This document shows, one piece after another, positions 34,731 to 43,019 of a stretch of DNA of 64,000 nt. The notes under the pieces were generated by a model. The model was not told the DNA's origin and made no database searches. It was given only the letters and a program-made list of their open reading frames with translations. Made by a program: the position numbers and the translations under genes. Numbering within the stretch: position 1 is the first letter of the stretch; the number at the start of each line of letters is the position of its first letter. Origin of the DNA: Asaia bogorensis (GTDB taxonomy: Bacteria > Pseudomonadota > Alphaproteobacteria > Acetobacterales > Acetobacteraceae); contig CALQTN020000017.1 of the NCBI GenBank assembly GCA_943333505.2, positions 1 through 64,000 of the forward strand. The letters are read 5' to 3'.

Positions 34731-35855
34731 TCAGGTCGGCGACCGCCACGCAACCCGGCCGCCGGCAATGGTTGCATGCAGCACCGGTGTGGGCCCGCTG
34801 CCATTCACCAGCACCAGATCGGCGCGCTTGCCCGGCGCAATCGTGCCGCGATCCTGGAGTTTTGCCGCCCGTGCCGGGTTCTCCGCAATCAGCGCCCAGG
34901 CTTGCGGCAGGGTCAGCACCCCGCGCCCGGCCAGGATGAATGCTGCACGCAGCATCGCCGGATAGTAATAGTCTGACGCCAGCACGGAACACACGCCGGC
35001 CTCGGCCATTTTTGCGGCCGACGCCCAGCCGAGATGTGATCCGCCGCGCACCACATTCGGCGCGCCCATCACCACTGCCTCACCGGCGCTGATCGCCGCC
35101 CGCCCCACCGCCTCCTCCATCGGGAATTCGCAGATTGCGGCACCCAATGCGCGAAAATGCGCGCGGGTTTCGATGGTGTCATCGTCATGGCTCGCCATCG
35201 GCAGGCCGGCTGCACGGGCGGCGGCCGCAATGCGGTCGCGCGCCGCCGGAACCGCGGGCGCACGGGCGGCGACTACTTGGCCAAGTGCGCGAAACGCGTC
35301 GAGCGAGACATTGCCGCGCTCGCTGTATTTGCTGGTTTTCGCGTCGTCGGCGAGGCGTTTGATGATCGACGGGGTATGATCATTGAATGCCAGCAAATGC
35401 ACCCGGCCGGCGGCGATGTCGGCCAGGGCGGTGTCCAGTGCGTCGAGATTGAACGCCTCCCAGCGCAAATGCACCCGCATGTCGCAGACACTGTCATGGG
35501 TGTCGAGCGCATCCAATAGCACGCGCCAGGTTTCGATGCCGCGCAGCCCAGGCTCCCACGACAAGGTCACGCCGTGAAAAGCTGTGGTGATGCCGTTGGC
35601 GAGCAATTGCCGTTCGGTATCGGCCAGCGCCAGATCGATTGGGAAATTGATGCCGGGGCGCGGCTGGATCTGGCGCTCGAAGGCGTCGCCGTGGATGTCG
35701 ATAATGCCGGGCAGTACCAGCAGGCCGGTGGCATCGATCACCTGGGCGCCTTGCGCGGCTTGTTCGACAATCATCCCGTTTGCCACAAAAATATCAGCAT
35801 GAATAAGCGCGCCGTTGATCAGAGCTTGGCCGTTGGAGAAGGTGAGGGCTGTCAC
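34731..35855 (-). CDS. PhnM-like amidohydrolase, second copy, in operon with phnF
   Basis: A 374-residue amidohydrolase-fold protein of the PhnM group (alpha-D-ribose 1-methylphosphonate 5-triphosphate diphosphatase). The first metal motif is His-Gly-Asp in DIHGDAFERQIQPRPG; later motifs are MASHDDDT and GAPNVVRGGSHLG. It differs from the second PhnM of this locus (HTDNLERQVQP) throughout, so it is not a recent duplicate. It follows phnF on the minus strand after 71 bp and converges with the patatin gene with no gap. It may act on a different phosphonate intermediate or serve as a backup; which is unknown. Confidence 0.85.
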   Translation of the reverse strand: MTALTFSNGQALINGALIHADIFVANGMIVEQAAQGAQVIDATGLLVLPGIIDIHGDAFERQIQPRPGINFPIDLALADTERQLLANGITTAFHGVTLSWEPGLRGIETWRVLLDALDTHDSVCDMRVHLRWEAFNLDALDTALADIAAGRVHLLAFNDHTPSIIKRLADDAKTSKYSERGNVSLDAFRALGQVVAARAPAVPAARDRIAAAARAAGLPMASHDDDTIETRAHFRALGAAICEFPMEEAVGRAAISAGEAVVMGAPNVVRGGSHLGWASAAKMAEAGVCSVLASDYYYPAMLRAAFILAGRGVLTLPQAWALIAENPARAAKLQDRGTIAPGKRADLVLVNGSGPTPVLHATIAGGRVAWRSPT

Positions 35856-35926
35856 GAGACGAAATCCTTATGAATACGATAAAGCTAAGCAAGGCGTTTT
35901 TGGGGGAACAGTAGGAAGGCCATTCG

Positions 35927-36652
35927 TCAAGGTTCAAATACAAGTTGCACCCTGGGCGTTGGATAACGCGCAATCCCAAACTCCACCACCCGCCCGGCGC
36001 CGTCGACATTGATGTTCTCGCCCACCAGCAGCGGCCGCGAACGCGGCATGCGTAATAAAGCCGCCTCCGCCACTGTCGGCATCCGCGCCGAAACCCGCGT
36101 CACCGCGCGGCGATAGTCCAGCACGCCGACCGATGCCAGCGCCTCCGATATCGCCGGATTGGCTTTCAGCGCGGCAAACAGGCCGGGCAAAGCGAGGCTG
36201 GAAAAATGATGGCTGCCGACGCTCACTGGACGGGCATCGGCAAAACCCAGCCGTTCCAGCAGCACCACTGGTGAGCCCAACGCCACCTGCAACGCCAAAG
36301 CGACATTCGCCTCGGCTGGAATTTCCTCCAACCGCAACACCTCGCCTGACGGCTCCTTATTGTGGCGCCGGATCCATTCCGAAAACCTGGTCCGGCTGGC
36401 GATCCGATAATCCAGCACGTCCTCTGCGACGAAACTACCGCGTCCCTGCTCGATGCGTATCAAGCCGTTGCGTGACAATTCTTCCAAGGCCCGACGCACA
36501 GTGTGGCGGTTGACAGCGAATTGAGCGGCCAGTTGCGCCTCGGTCGGGAGTCGTGCGCCGGGTGGCAGCATATCGCTGTCGATCTGGGCTTCGAGGCTGA
36601 GCATGATCTGACGCCAGCGTGGCAGGTCATCGTCAGGCGATGATTGTGTCAT
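35927..36652 (-). CDS. phnF: GntR-family (HutC/UTRA) transcriptional regulator of phosphonate metabolism
   Basis: A 241-residue regulator: an N-terminal winged helix (about 12-78) with GARLPTEAQLAAQFAVNRHT and RALEELSRNGLIRIEQGRGS, then a UTRA ligand-binding domain (about 95-235). By position and family it is PhnF, a repressor relieved by a phosphonate or by phosphate status. The ATG at 36652 has AAGGATG about 9 bases upstream; the open frame runs 19 codons further but into the divergent promoter region. The palindrome at 36717-36744 is its likely operator. Confidence 0.88.
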   Translation of the reverse strand: MTQSSPDDDLPRWRQIMLSLEAQIDSDMLPPGARLPTEAQLAAQFAVNRHTVRRALEELSRNGLIRIEQGRGSFVAEDVLDYRIASRTRFSEWIRRHNKEPSGEVLRLEEIPAEANVALALQVALGSPVVLLERLGFADARPVSVGSHHFSSLALPGLFAALKANPAISEALASVGVLDYRRAVTRVSARMPTVAEAALLRMPRSRPLLVGENINVDGAGRVVEFGIARYPTPRVQLVFEP

Positions 36653-36694
36653 GCGATATTCATCCTTGGCGACGTCCTGTTGGTGCAGTGTGAC

Positions 36695-36723
36695 TTGACG
36701 ATAAGCCAACGCAAGGGTATTTG
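36695..36723 (+). promoter_or_regulatory. candidate promoter of the phnG operon
   Basis: TTGACG at 36695-36700 and TATTTG at 36718-36723 are spaced by 17 bp and resemble sigma-70 -35 and -10 boxes. The -10 lies inside the left arm of the PhnF palindrome, so repressor binding would block it. The assignment rests on pattern alone. Confidence 0.45.
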
Positions 36724-36744
36724 TCTAGATGTCTATACAAATAC
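36717..36744. promoter_or_regulatory. palindromic operator, probable PhnF binding site
   Basis: A 28-bp inverted repeat with outer arms GTATTTGT and ACAAATAC (perfect, 8 bp) and inner TAGA / TCTA in register, so 12 of 14 half-site positions pair. It resembles the TGTCTAGACA-type sites of HutC/PhnF regulators. It lies in the 102-bp gap between divergent phnF and phnG, immediately before the GGAG of phnG, so it can control both directions. Confidence 0.7.
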
Positions 36745-36754
36745 GGAGTGCGCT

Positions 36755-37207
36755 TTGTCCGATCCTTTTGTTGCGGCCCGCCAACGCTGGATGGCGGTTC
36801 TGGCCCGCGCCAAGCTGGCGCAGCTGACCGCGCTGCTTGCCGATGTTGCACCGCTTCCTTCCCATGTCGTGCTGCGCGGCCCGGAAAACGGCCTGGTGAT
36901 GTTGCGCGGCCGGGCCGGTGGTGCTGGCGGGCGCTTCAATCTTGGCGAGATGACGGTGACGCGCTGCACCGTGCGTAACCAGGATGGCTATGTCGGGCAC
37001 GCCTATATCCAGGGGCGGGAACGGCCATTGGCCACGTTGGCCGCCGCACTCGATGCCGCCCTGCAGGACCCGGCCCGCCATGATGGCCTGCAGACGGCGG
37101 TGATCACACCATTGGCTGATGCGCAGGCCGCCGCGCGGGCTGCGATCTCCCGGCGTGCCGCGGCGACCAAGGTCGATTTCTTCACCCTTTCAACCATGCG
37201 GTCCTAG
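36755..37207 (+). CDS. phnG: C-P lyase core complex subunit PhnG
   Basis: A 150-residue subunit of the carbon-phosphorus lyase core (PhnGHIJ), equal in length to the E. coli protein. The conserved ARQRWMAVLARA near the N-terminus and the GRFNLGEMTVTRC and GHAYIQGR blocks identify it. The start is a TTG at 36755 with GGAG 6 bases upstream; no ATG fits. It opens the operon phnG-H-I-J-K-L-M-DUF1045. PhnG, H and I together make ribose 1-phosphonate 5-triphosphate from ATP and an alkylphosphonate. Confidence 0.93.
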   Translation: MSDPFVAARQRWMAVLARAKLAQLTALLADVAPLPSHVVLRGPENGLVMLRGRAGGAGGRFNLGEMTVTRCTVRNQDGYVGHAYIQGRERPLATLAAALDAALQDPARHDGLQTAVITPLADAQAAARAAISRRAAATKVDFFTLSTMRS

Positions 37208-37210
37208 AAA

Positions 37211-37786
37211 ATGCCAGTTACCCTCGCGGGTTTTGCCGATCCGGTACTCGATTCCCAGGCCAGCTTCCGGGCGGTGCTGGATGCGATGGCGCGGCCTGGC
37301 AGTCTACACCAGGTTGGCGGCACCCTCGTCGCGCCCGCATTGCTCTGTCCGGCCGCCGCCGCCGTGGTTTTGGCGCTGGTTGATGGCGAGACCAGCATCT
37401 TTATCGATCCTGCTTTCGCCGATGCGGCGGACTGGGTGCGGTTTCATTGCGGCGTGGCGCCAATATGCGATATCAGCGCCGCCGCCTTTGTGCTGGCGAC
37501 AGATCTCCCTGATCTCCGGAGCCTGGCCTGTGGCAGCGATGAGGGGCCAGAAGACTCCGCAACCGTGATCGTCCAGGTCACGGCCTTGGGCGAAGGTGCC
37601 GCCTTCACCCTGATGGGACCCGGCTTGCAACACCCACGCCAATTGCGGGTCGCCGGACTGCCTGCCGATTTTTCTGCCCGCTGGGCCGAAAATCATAAAT
37701 TGTTTCCACGCGGTATTGATCTGATCCTGTGCGCCGGCGACCGGTTGGTGGCCCTGCCGCGCAGCCTTGCCATTACGGAGTCCTGA
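37211..37786 (+). CDS. phnH: C-P lyase core complex subunit PhnH
   Basis: A 191-residue subunit of the C-P lyase core with the family's GFADPVLDSQASFRAVLDAM opening, MARPGSLHQVG and the late TLMGPGLQHPRQLRVAGLP. It starts three bases after the phnG stop and is followed by phnI after three bases, so all are one transcript. Its usual length is 190-200 residues. PhnH dimers sit on the outside of the core and pair with PhnI. Confidence 0.95.
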   Translation: MPVTLAGFADPVLDSQASFRAVLDAMARPGSLHQVGGTLVAPALLCPAAAAVVLALVDGETSIFIDPAFADAADWVRFHCGVAPICDISAAAFVLATDLPDLRSLACGSDEGPEDSATVIVQVTALGEGAAFTLMGPGLQHPRQLRVAGLPADFSARWAENHKLFPRGIDLILCAGDRLVALPRSLAITES

Positions 37787-37789
37787 TAC

Positions 37790-38854
37790 ATGGCTTATGT
37801 CGCGGTCAAAGGTGGCGAGATCGCCATCGACAATGCCCATGCCTGGCTCGCCGAAGAACGCCGTGGCGATGCGGAAATCGTTGATGTCGGTCTCGCCCAG
37901 ATTACCGAACAATTGGGCCGCTCGGTCGATCGTGTGATGGCGGAAGGTTCGGTCTACGATCCGGAACTTGCAGCACTTGCCATCAAGCAATCTCAGGGCG
38001 ATCTGATCGAGGCGGCGTTCCTGCTGCGCGCCTATCGCACCACCTTGCCGCGCTTTGCGATGGCCGAACCGGTCGATACGGCGGCGATGCTGATCCGCCG
38101 GCGTATTTCAGCCGTCTACAAGGATCTTCCCGGTGGCCAGATCCTCGGCCCGACCTATGACTATACCCATCGCCTGCTCGATTTCGCCCTCGCCGCCGGC
38201 ACAACGCCGCCTGCGGCCGCCGAGGGCGTCGCCGCCGAGGCCGCGATGCCGAGGGTTGCCGATATTCTCGGGCATGAAGGCCTCATCGAAACCCATGAAG
38301 ACGATGGCCGCGAACCCGGCGACCTGACGCGCGAACCGTTGCGCTTCCCTGCTAGCCGCGATGTGCGCTTGCAGGCGCTGGCGCGCGGCGATGAAGGGTT
38401 TTTGCTGGCGATGGGCTATTCGACCCAACGCGGCTATGGCGGCAGCCACCCGTTCGTCGGCGAATTGCGGGTCGGCGATTGCACGGTCGAGATCACCCCG
38501 CCCGAGCTTGGTTTCGCCATCGACATCGGCGACGTGACGTTGACCGAATGCGCCCTGGTCAACCAGTTCGCCGGATCGAAGACGGTTCCGCCGCAATTCA
38601 CCTCGGGCTATGGCCTGACCTTCGGTCACGCCGAGCGCAAGGCGATGGGCATGGCGCTGGTCGATCGGTCGATGCGCGCGGGCGAACTCGGCGAGGATGC
38701 AACCGCGCCGGCGCAGAACATCGAATTCATGCTGTATCATTCCGATAATATCGAGGCCACCGGCTTCGTCGAACATCTCAAGCTGCCACATTACGTCGAT
38801 TTCCAATCCGAGCTGGAAACCATTCGTCGAATGCGGGCGGAGGCAGGTCAATGA
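37790..38854 (+). CDS. phnI: C-P lyase core complex subunit PhnI
   Basis: A 354-residue subunit. With PhnG and PhnH it attaches the phosphonate to the ribose of ATP with loss of adenine. Visible family blocks are MAYVAVKGGEIAIDNAHAWL, GYSTQRGYGGSHPFVGELR and FTSGYGLTFGHAERKAMGMA. The length agrees with the E. coli protein. The stop overlaps the phnJ start (ATGA at 38851-38854), which implies coupled translation of the core subunits. Confidence 0.96.
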   Translation: MAYVAVKGGEIAIDNAHAWLAEERRGDAEIVDVGLAQITEQLGRSVDRVMAEGSVYDPELAALAIKQSQGDLIEAAFLLRAYRTTLPRFAMAEPVDTAAMLIRRRISAVYKDLPGGQILGPTYDYTHRLLDFALAAGTTPPAAAEGVAAEAAMPRVADILGHEGLIETHEDDGREPGDLTREPLRFPASRDVRLQALARGDEGFLLAMGYSTQRGYGGSHPFVGELRVGDCTVEITPPELGFAIDIGDVTLTECALVNQFAGSKTVPPQFTSGYGLTFGHAERKAMGMALVDRSMRAGELGEDATAPAQNIEFMLYHSDNIEATGFVEHLKLPHYVDFQSELETIRRMRAEAGQ

Positions 38855-39711
38855 ACGCGATTTTGCAAGGTTATAACTTCGCTTATCTGGATGAACAGAC
38901 CAAGCGCATGCTGCGGCGGGCGCTTTTGAAGGCAGTCGCCATCCCCGGCCATCAGATCCCGTTCGGCAGCCGCGAAATGCCGCTCCCGTACGGCTGGGGC
39001 ACCGGCGGCATTCAGGTGACCGCTGCGGTGCTGGGGCCGAATGATGTGCTGAAAGTGATCGACCAGGGCGCGGATGATACCACCAACGCGGTATCCATTC
39101 GGCGCTTCTTCGCCAAAACCGCGGGGGTGGCGACCACCACCGATACGGCGTCGGCCACCATCATCCAGACCCGCCATCGCATCCCGGAATTTCCACTCAG
39201 CGAAAACCAGATCCTGGTCTATCAGGTGCCGCAGCCGGAACCCTTGTCCAAACTTGAACCGAGCCGGGCGGAAACTCGGCGGATGCACGCGCTTGCCGAA
39301 TACGGATCGATGCATGTCCGGCTTTACGAGGACATCACCCGCTTCGGCCATGTCGCGATCAGCTATGATTATCCGGTGATGGTCGGCGGGCGCTATCTGA
39401 TGGCGCCGAGCCCGATCCCGGCCTTCGATAACCCGAAACTGCACATGATGCCGGCTTTGCAATTATTCGGCGCCGGGCGGGAAAAGCGCATCTACGCCAT
39501 TCCGCCTTATACCGAGGTGCGTAGCCTCGATTTCGATGACCATCCGTTCCGTGCCGGCCGCGCGCCGCATCCTTGCGGACTATGCGGATCGGAGACGTCC
39601 TATCTGGATGAAGTCGTGGTTGACAACACGGGCGGGCGGCTGTTTGTCTGTTCGGACACCGATTATTGCGAAACCCGCCGTGCGGCGGGCCATGTGGGAA
39701 CCGAGTCATGA
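38851..39711 (+). CDS. phnJ: carbon-phosphorus lyase catalytic subunit PhnJ (radical SAM)
   Basis: The 286-residue enzyme that breaks the C-P bond of ribose 1-phosphonate 5-phosphate to give alkane and cyclic ribose phosphate. The iron-sulfur and catalytic cysteines are Cys242, Cys245, Cys267 and Cys273 (CGLC and VCSDTDYC), matching E. coli 241, 244, 266 and 272. The glycine for the proposed radical is Gly33 in AIPGHQIPFGSREMP. All key residues are present, so the enzyme should be active. The stop overlaps the phnK start. Confidence 0.97.
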   Translation: MNAILQGYNFAYLDEQTKRMLRRALLKAVAIPGHQIPFGSREMPLPYGWGTGGIQVTAAVLGPNDVLKVIDQGADDTTNAVSIRRFFAKTAGVATTTDTASATIIQTRHRIPEFPLSENQILVYQVPQPEPLSKLEPSRAETRRMHALAEYGSMHVRLYEDITRFGHVAISYDYPVMVGGRYLMAPSPIPAFDNPKLHMMPALQLFGAGREKRIYAIPPYTEVRSLDFDDHPFRAGRAPHPCGLCGSETSYLDEVVVDNTGGRLFVCSDTDYCETRRAAGHVGTES

Positions 39712-40487
39712 TTGCCACAGACAGCCTGATTGCGGCGCGTAATCTGTCTCTCCATTTTGGTGCCATTCCGGCCCTGGTCGATGTCAGCGTCGATCTCTGG
39801 CCAGGCGAGGTGCTCGCGGTAGTGGGCGAATCGGGCTCCGGCAAGACCACGTTGCTCAACGTGTTGTCCGGCCGGATGCGGCCCGATGACGGCGTGGTGT
39901 GGTATCGCGATCCGGCGGGCAAACTTGCCGACGTGCACGCAATGCCGGCGCCGGCTTTGCGGGCATTGCACCGATCGGATTGGGGCTTTGTGCAGCAGGA
40001 CCCGCGCGCAGCGCTGCGCATGGGCGTCACCGCTGGCGGCAATGTCGGGGAGCGGCTGATGGCGCAGGGTGCGCGCCACTACGGACATATCCGCGCCGAG
40101 GCGATTGACTGGTTGCGTCAGGTTGAAATCGACGAAAGCCGGGTCGATGACCTGCCACGCACATTCTCGGGCGGCATGCTGCAACGTTTGCAGATCGCCC
40201 GTACCCTTGTGACCCATCCGCGCCTTGTGTTCATGGATGAACCGACCGGCGGGCTGGACGTTTCAGTGCAGGCGCGTCTGCTTGATCTGATCCGGAGTCT
40301 GGTCGCCAGGCTCAATCTGGCGGCGGTACTGGTCACCCATGATCTGTCGGTGGCGCGCTTGCTCGCCCACCGCATTGTGGTGATGCAGCGCGGGGTGGCG
40401 GTGGAAACCGGTTTGACCGATCAGGTGCTCGATGATCCGCAGCACCCTTATACGCAATTACTCGTCAGTTCGGTGTTGCAGGCATGA
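39708..40487 (+). CDS. phnK: C-P lyase ABC-type ATPase PhnK
   Basis: A 259-residue ABC ATPase that docks on the PhnGHIJ core through PhnJ rather than on a transporter. Walker A GESGSGKTT is at residues 40-48, the signature is FSGGMLQRLQIARTL and Walker B is LVFMDEP. The ATG at 39708 forms the ATGA overlap with phnJ; a longer frame from 39666 is ignored. Its stop in turn overlaps the phnL start. Similarity to oligopeptide ATPases is normal for PhnK. Confidence 0.93.
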   Translation: MIATDSLIAARNLSLHFGAIPALVDVSVDLWPGEVLAVVGESGSGKTTLLNVLSGRMRPDDGVVWYRDPAGKLADVHAMPAPALRALHRSDWGFVQQDPRAALRMGVTAGGNVGERLMAQGARHYGHIRAEAIDWLRQVEIDESRVDDLPRTFSGGMLQRLQIARTLVTHPRLVFMDEPTGGLDVSVQARLLDLIRSLVARLNLAAVLVTHDLSVARLLAHRIVVMQRGVAVETGLTDQVLDDPQHPYTQLLVSSVLQA

Positions 40488-41173
40488 ATATGTTGGAAAC
40501 CCAAGCCCTGTCGAAATGCTTCGTGCTGCATTTGCGCGATGGAATTTCGATCCCGGTGCTGGATGACGTGAATTTCACCGTTGCCTCGGGCGAGTGCGTG
40601 GCGCTCGTCGGGCCGTCAGGCGCCGGTAAAACCACTTTGCTGCGCAGTCTTTACGGCAATTACCGCGCCGATAGCGGGCGCATTCGGGTCCGGCATGCCG
40701 GTGAAATGATTGACATCGCCAGCGCCGCGCCGCGCCAGATCGTGGCGGTCCGCTCTGGCACCCTGGGCTATGTCAGCCAGTTCCTGCGCGTGGTGCCACG
40801 GGTACCCGCGCTCGACATCGTCGCCGAGGCAGCGCGTGGCATGGGTCTGGATGCGGCGCGGGAAACCGCGCGTGCATTGCTGCTGCGCCTCAACATCCCG
40901 GCCCGCCTGCATGCGCTGCCGCCGGCGACGTTCTCGGGCGGCGAACAGCAGCGTATCAATCTCGCGCGCGGTTTCATCGGGCGCCACCCGATCCTGCTGC
41001 TTGATGAACCGACCGCCAGCCTCGACGCCGCCAACGCTGAAATCGTCATCGCGATGATTGCCGAGGCGAAGGCGGCAGGGGTTGCCATTGTCGGGATTTT
41101 CCATGATGCCACCGTGCGCGATCGGGTCGCCGATCGTGTGTTTCAGGTCCTCCCATTGCAGGATGCCGCATGA
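40484..41173 (+). CDS. phnL: C-P lyase ABC-type ATPase PhnL
   Basis: A 229-residue ABC ATPase, the second ATPase of the C-P lyase pathway. Walker A GPSGAGKTT is at residues 43-51, the signature is FSGGEQQRINLARGF and Walker B is [12 protein letters not shown]. PhnL binds on PhnK in the assembled complex. It overlaps both neighbours by four bases. No permease is linked to it, consistent with a non-transport role. Confidence 0.94.
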   Translation: MNMLETQALSKCFVLHLRDGISIPVLDDVNFTVASGECVALVGPSGAGKTTLLRSLYGNYRADSGRIRVRHAGEMIDIASAAPRQIVAVRSGTLGYVSQFLRVVPRVPALDIVAEAARGMGLDAARETARALLLRLNIPARLHALPPATFSGGEQQRINLARGFIGRHPILLLDEPTASLDAANAEIVIAMIAEAKAAGVAIVGIFHDATVRDRVADRVFQVLPLQDAA

Positions 41174-42306
41174 CCGATTTTGTTCTGACCAACGCCAAAC
41201 TGGTCCTGCGTGACGAGGTCGTCACCGGCACCGTACATATCCGCGATGGCCGCATCGCCGATGTCGCCAGTGGTGGCACCGGGGTTCCTGGCGCGACCGA
41301 TTGCGAGGGCGACTATATCATCCCCGGCATTGTCGACGTCCATACCGACAACCTGGAACGCCAGGTTCAGCCGCGGATTTCCGCGCGTTGGCCGTCGCGG
41401 TCAGCCATGGTGGCGCATGATGCGCAATGTGCTGCGGCCGGGGTTACCACAGTGTTGGATGCGCTGTGTCTGGGCGATCTGGGGTTCGATGGCGAGCGGA
41501 TCAGGACGTTCAAGGACGCGGTGATTGATCTCAACGCGCTGGTGACTACCGGGTTGTTGAAATCCGAACACTACCTCCATCTGCGCTGTGAATTGCCGGC
41601 CGAGGACACCCTCGAATTGTTCTTCCCGGTCGCTGACGATCCGCTGGTGCGGATGATCAGCCTGATGGATCATTCGCCCGGCGTGGGCCAGTACGCCAAT
41701 CTCGACGCCTATCGCGCGATGCGCGGCCGCGACGGCATGCCGTCCGCGGTGATTGAGGCGCGGATTGAGAAACTGCTCGCCCAGCGTGCCCGAATGCGCG
41801 GCCCAAACCGGGCGGCGCTGCTGGCCAAGGCGCTGACCCTTGATGTGACGCTTGCGAGCCATGACGATCGCACGATCGAGGAAATCAACGAAAATTACGC
41901 CGACGGCATCCGGATCAGCGAATTTCCGGTGACGGTGGAAGCAGCCCAAGCGGCACGGGCGCTGGGGATGACCACGATTGCTGGCGCGCCGAATATCGTG
42001 CGCGGTGGCAGCCATTCCGGCAACGTGAAGGTGACCGACCTGATCCGCGCCAATGGCGTCGATGCGCTGGCGAGCGACTACGTACCTGCGGCCTTGGCCG
42101 AAGCCGCTTTCCTCGCCGCCGAGCAGACCGACATGTCGCTCCCCGATGCGGTGGCAATGGTCACCGACACTCCGGCAAAAATGGCGCGCCTCGCCGATCG
42201 CGGGCGGATCGAGCCGGGCCTGCGTGCCGATCTGGCGCGGCTGCAATTGCACGGATCACTGCCAATCCTGCGCGCAGTGTGGCGCGCTGGCCAGCGTGTG
42301 GCGTGA
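41170..42306 (+). CDS. phnM: alpha-D-ribose 1-methylphosphonate 5-triphosphate diphosphatase PhnM
   Basis: The 378-residue amidohydrolase that removes pyrophosphate from ribose phosphonate triphosphate before PhnJ acts. The metal-binding start is VDVHTDNLERQVQPR (His-x-Asp). Later motifs are LASHDDRTIEEINENYADGI and GAPNIVRGGSHSGNVK, and the C-terminus is ADLARLQLHGSLPILRAVWR. Length and operon position match canonical PhnM. Another PhnM-like gene lies at 34731-35855. The stop overlaps the next start (TGATG). Confidence 0.95.
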   Translation: MTDFVLTNAKLVLRDEVVTGTVHIRDGRIADVASGGTGVPGATDCEGDYIIPGIVDVHTDNLERQVQPRISARWPSRSAMVAHDAQCAAAGVTTVLDALCLGDLGFDGERIRTFKDAVIDLNALVTTGLLKSEHYLHLRCELPAEDTLELFFPVADDPLVRMISLMDHSPGVGQYANLDAYRAMRGRDGMPSAVIEARIEKLLAQRARMRGPNRAALLAKALTLDVTLASHDDRTIEEINENYADGIRISEFPVTVEAAQAARALGMTTIAGAPNIVRGGSHSGNVKVTDLIRANGVDALASDYVPAALAEAAFLAAEQTDMSLPDAVAMVTDTPAKMARLADRGRIEPGLRADLARLQLHGSLPILRAVWRAGQRVA

Positions 42307-42983
42307 TGACCGCCCGGTTCGCGCTCTATTACGCGCCAGACATTACCGATCCCTTGCATCACGCGGCGTCGGCCTGGCTTGGGCGCGATGCCGACAGCAA
42401 CGCACCCTGCACCCAGCCCGATATCCCCGGGATCGCGGGCGTTACAGGCGATGCTGGCAATTACGGCTTCCACGCCACGTTGAAACCGCCGATGCGGTTG
42501 CGCGATGGCGTCACCTGGGATGAACTGCTCGCGGAGACCACCGCACTTTCCGCGACCATCCCGGCGTTCGACCTGCCGCGCCTCGCTGTCGCTGATTTGC
42601 ACGGCTTCCTGGCGCTGCGTGAAACCGCACCGAGCACGGATTTACAGGCGCTCGCGGATGCCTGCGTTGCCGGCCTCGATCATTTGCGCAAGGCGTCTGA
42701 TGCGGATGAATTGGCCAAGCGCCGTCAATCCAGGCTCAGCCCGGCGATGGACGCCAATCTGGTACGCTGGGGCTATCCGTATGTGTTTGCGACGTGGTTT
42801 TTCCACATGACCCTGACAAAACGGCTGACCGACGCTGAACGTGCCATCTGGCTGCCGGCCGCGGAGGCGCATTTTGCAGCCGCCTTGGCGCGGCCGCGCC
42901 GGGTCACGGCGATCACCCTGTTTGCCCAGGCCAAAGCTGGGGCGCCGTTCGTGATCGCGGCGCAGGTTCCGCTTTTGGATTAA
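42306..42983 (+). CDS. DUF1045 phosphonate-metabolism protein, 2H phosphoesterase type
   Basis: A 225-residue protein of the DUF1045 group found in many alphaproteobacterial phn operons. Two H-x-T motifs, His56-Ala-Thr58 (YGFHATLKPP) and His167-Met-Thr169 (FFHMTLTKR), are the signature of 2H phosphoesterases. By inference it could open the 5-phosphoribosyl 1,2-cyclic phosphate left by PhnJ, the job of the unrelated PhnP, which is absent here along with phnN. It ends the operon; the ATG at 42306 shares a base with the phnM stop. Confidence 0.85.
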   Translation: MTARFALYYAPDITDPLHHAASAWLGRDADSNAPCTQPDIPGIAGVTGDAGNYGFHATLKPPMRLRDGVTWDELLAETTALSATIPAFDLPRLAVADLHGFLALRETAPSTDLQALADACVAGLDHLRKASDADELAKRRQSRLSPAMDANLVRWGYPYVFATWFFHMTLTKRLTDAERAIWLPAAEAHFAAALARPRRVTAITLFAQAKAGAPFVIAAQVPLLD

Positions 42984-42984
42984 C

Positions 42985-43018
42985 GCGTGATGACCGCTCC
43001 AGTCAGCGGTCATCACGC
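42985..43018. terminator. perfect GACCGC hairpin between convergent genes
   Basis: 14-bp perfect arms gcgtgatgaccgct and agcggtcatcacgc flank a 6-base loop. It fills the 36-bp gap between the phn operon end and the convergent hydrolase gene, so it may end both transcripts, although no T-run follows. A degenerate copy lies at 30245-30278. Confidence 0.6.
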
Positions 43019-43019
43019 T

